A program made the translations under genes and the position numbers. From JACKFB01 sp041389525 (lineage in GTDB: Bacteria > Myxococcota_A > UBA9042 > PHBI01 > JACKFB01), in assembly GCA_041389525.1 (NCBI GenBank), contig JAWKRR010000051.1, positions 1 to 56,719 on the forward strand: DNA of 56,719 nt, in the 5' to 3' direction. Numbering within the stretch: position 1 is the first letter of the stretch; each line of letters begins with the position of its first letter. The notes beneath the pieces are model-generated. The model saw only the letters and a program-made list of their open reading frames with translations. It had not been told where the DNA came from and made no database searches. Below, piece after piece: positions 55,795-56,719 of the stretch.

Positions 55795-56096
55795 TAGGCG
55801 CCATCGGGAAAACGGGCGCCGAAGCCAGCACAGAAGGGGCGCCGAAGCGCCGTATCCACCCTCAACGGTCGACTCAGCCGGGCGCTATCGTCTCCATCCG
55901 CGATTCGCGGTCAACGAAAATGCGACACCCGCCAAAACGCCCAGTCAGCGCGGGCGATCCAACCCAGTAACACCAGCGTCCACCGCCCCTCCCGCCGGGG
56001 AGCCAGCCATGTGAAAACCCCCGATCTCGGGCGGGCGTTCCTGCCAGCGACGCCCGCTCGCCCGTCTCCGCCAGGTCACGTGCCAACACACGTCGC
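55795..56096. other. Intergenic region near the right end
   Basis: About 302 bases between the EamA-like gene start and the hypothetical gene. No gene, RNA or clear hairpin was recognised. It should contain the promoter of the EamA-like gene. Confidence 0.4.
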
Positions 56097-56719
56097 TCAC
56101 GGGCAGATCAGGTCCAGGTCGGGAGGGCCGTCCGTGCGCCGTCCGATGGGGGCACAGGCGGTCGCGAAGTCGCGGGCAATGACCTGACCTGCACGAGCGG
56201 CGGGGCACAGGCTCCTGCAGACCGAGGTTCCCGCGCACGACACGAACCTCTGAGCGATACACATCTCGGGTGGCATTGGCGCGCGCTTGTCAGGAGGCTC
56301 ACCGGGTGCTGGGGCGTGGAACCTGTTGCAGGGGTAGCCGACCACCGCACGGCACCACATCTCTCGCTCGGCCGGCGTCAGTTCTGGGTGTCGCGGCGAC
56401 GCGACTTGGAGTCCGGCGGTGAGTCCGCCATCGCCGAGCGACCGGAAGTAGGCGTCGAACGGGGCACGAGGTTCGGCCGGGAAGTGGCCGTTTGCCTCAC
56501 ACCAGGCCCAGCCTGCGACAGCCGTCTCGCGCGTCCGGGTGACCGAAGAATCGCGGTCGATGAAGAATGCCGTGCACAGCGCAGGACCGGGCATGAGGCA
56601 AAGGACCACCGGAATCAGGAAGGCCGCCCAGGTCATCGCGCTTCGCCAGACGGGCCGCTCCGGGCCGAAGAGGAACCGGATGGCGACGAGCACGACGCCG
56701 ATCCACGCGAAGCGGTTGA
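56097..56719 (-). CDS. Hypothetical membrane-anchored Cys-containing protein (5' end outside window)
   Basis: The frame is open to the right edge, so the true start may lie outside; GTG 56693 is the only start seen. Two hydrophobic stretches (WIGVVLVAIRFLFG and MTWAAFLIPVVLCLMPGPAL) precede a soluble part with about eight Cys (GWAWCEANGHFP, EMWCRAVVGYPC, PPEMCIAQRFVSCAGTSVCRSLCPA). No haem motif or known family is recognised. Codon use resembles other genes in the window. It could be an envelope protein stabilised by disulfides. Confidence 0.6.
   Translation of the reverse strand, partial: NRFAWIGVVLVAIRFLFGPERPVWRSAMTWAAFLIPVVLCLMPGPALCTAFFIDRDSSVTRTRETAVAGWAWCEANGHFPAEPRAPFDAYFRSLGDGGLTAGLQVASPRHPELTPAEREMWCRAVVGYPCNRFHAPAPGEPPDKRAPMPPEMCIAQRFVSCAGTSVCRSLCPAARAGQVIARDFATACAPIGRRTDGPPDLDLICP

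Overview
The window is GC-rich and densely coded. It carries long secreted or lipid-anchored proteins with Asp/Val/Ala-rich linkers, MopE-type metal motifs, Cys-rich and EGF-like repeats, and many multihaem cytochromes. This repertoire suggests a free-living Myxococcota or related deltaproteobacterial-type organism. That is an inference from gene content; no rRNA or other phylogenetic marker was seen.

Layout. 1-6.3 kb: a giant secreted Cys-rich repeat protein (cut by the left edge) and a lipoprotein. 6.4-9.9 kb: a hemolysin-III-type membrane protein, then a tight operon of a RimB-like retropepsin, RimK fused to an RCK_C-like domain, and an AstE/AspA-type metallohydrolase. 10-15.3 kb: a hybrid histidine kinase, an alpha/beta-hydrolase lipoprotein and a P-domain lipoprotein. 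15.6-22 kb: electron-transfer locus A (small membrane protein, NapC/NirT-type tetrahaem, two monohaem proteins, a porin-like barrel, a trihaem c7-type protein, and a divergent decahaem lipoprotein). 22-24.8 kb: a polytopic membrane protein and a fatty-acid-hydroxylase/sterol-desaturase-type enzyme, divergent from a TetR regulator across a perfect inverted repeat. 24.8-32.9 kb: electron-transfer locus B, six adjacent genes encoding 23-haem and 13-haem proteins, an outer-membrane barrel, a membrane cytochrome-b-like protein, a small lipoprotein and a 29-haem repeat protein. 32.9-37.3 kb: an Fe-S/FAD oxidoreductase, a helical-repeat lipoprotein and RtcB. 37.3-44.3 kb: an EGF-repeat protein, a 62-residue zinc-ribbon protein and a large IPT/TIG lipoprotein. 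44.5-47.7 kb: a GAF-GGDEF-EAL protein with a FIST protein. 47.8-55.3 kb: methionine synthase with an ArsR-methyltransferase regulator, divergent from a sulfur-handling set (SQR-like flavoprotein, DUF1641-DsrC fusion, DsrE-like). 55.3-56.7 kb: an EamA-like membrane protein and a hypothetical cut by the right edge.

The main system is respiratory or extracellular electron transfer. Loci A and B together encode 84 haem-binding motifs (83 CXXCH and one CX4CH), two predicted barrels and two inner-membrane quinol-linked candidates. Locus B has the parts of a porin-cytochrome conduit but with unusually haem-rich components, and may be an undescribed variant.

An important caveat is that genes between about 48.06 and 54.66 kb are broken by many 1-2 base deletions in G/C runs, although full-length homologous sequence is present. 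Unrelated neighbouring genes are all hit in the same way, so local consensus error is more likely than decay.
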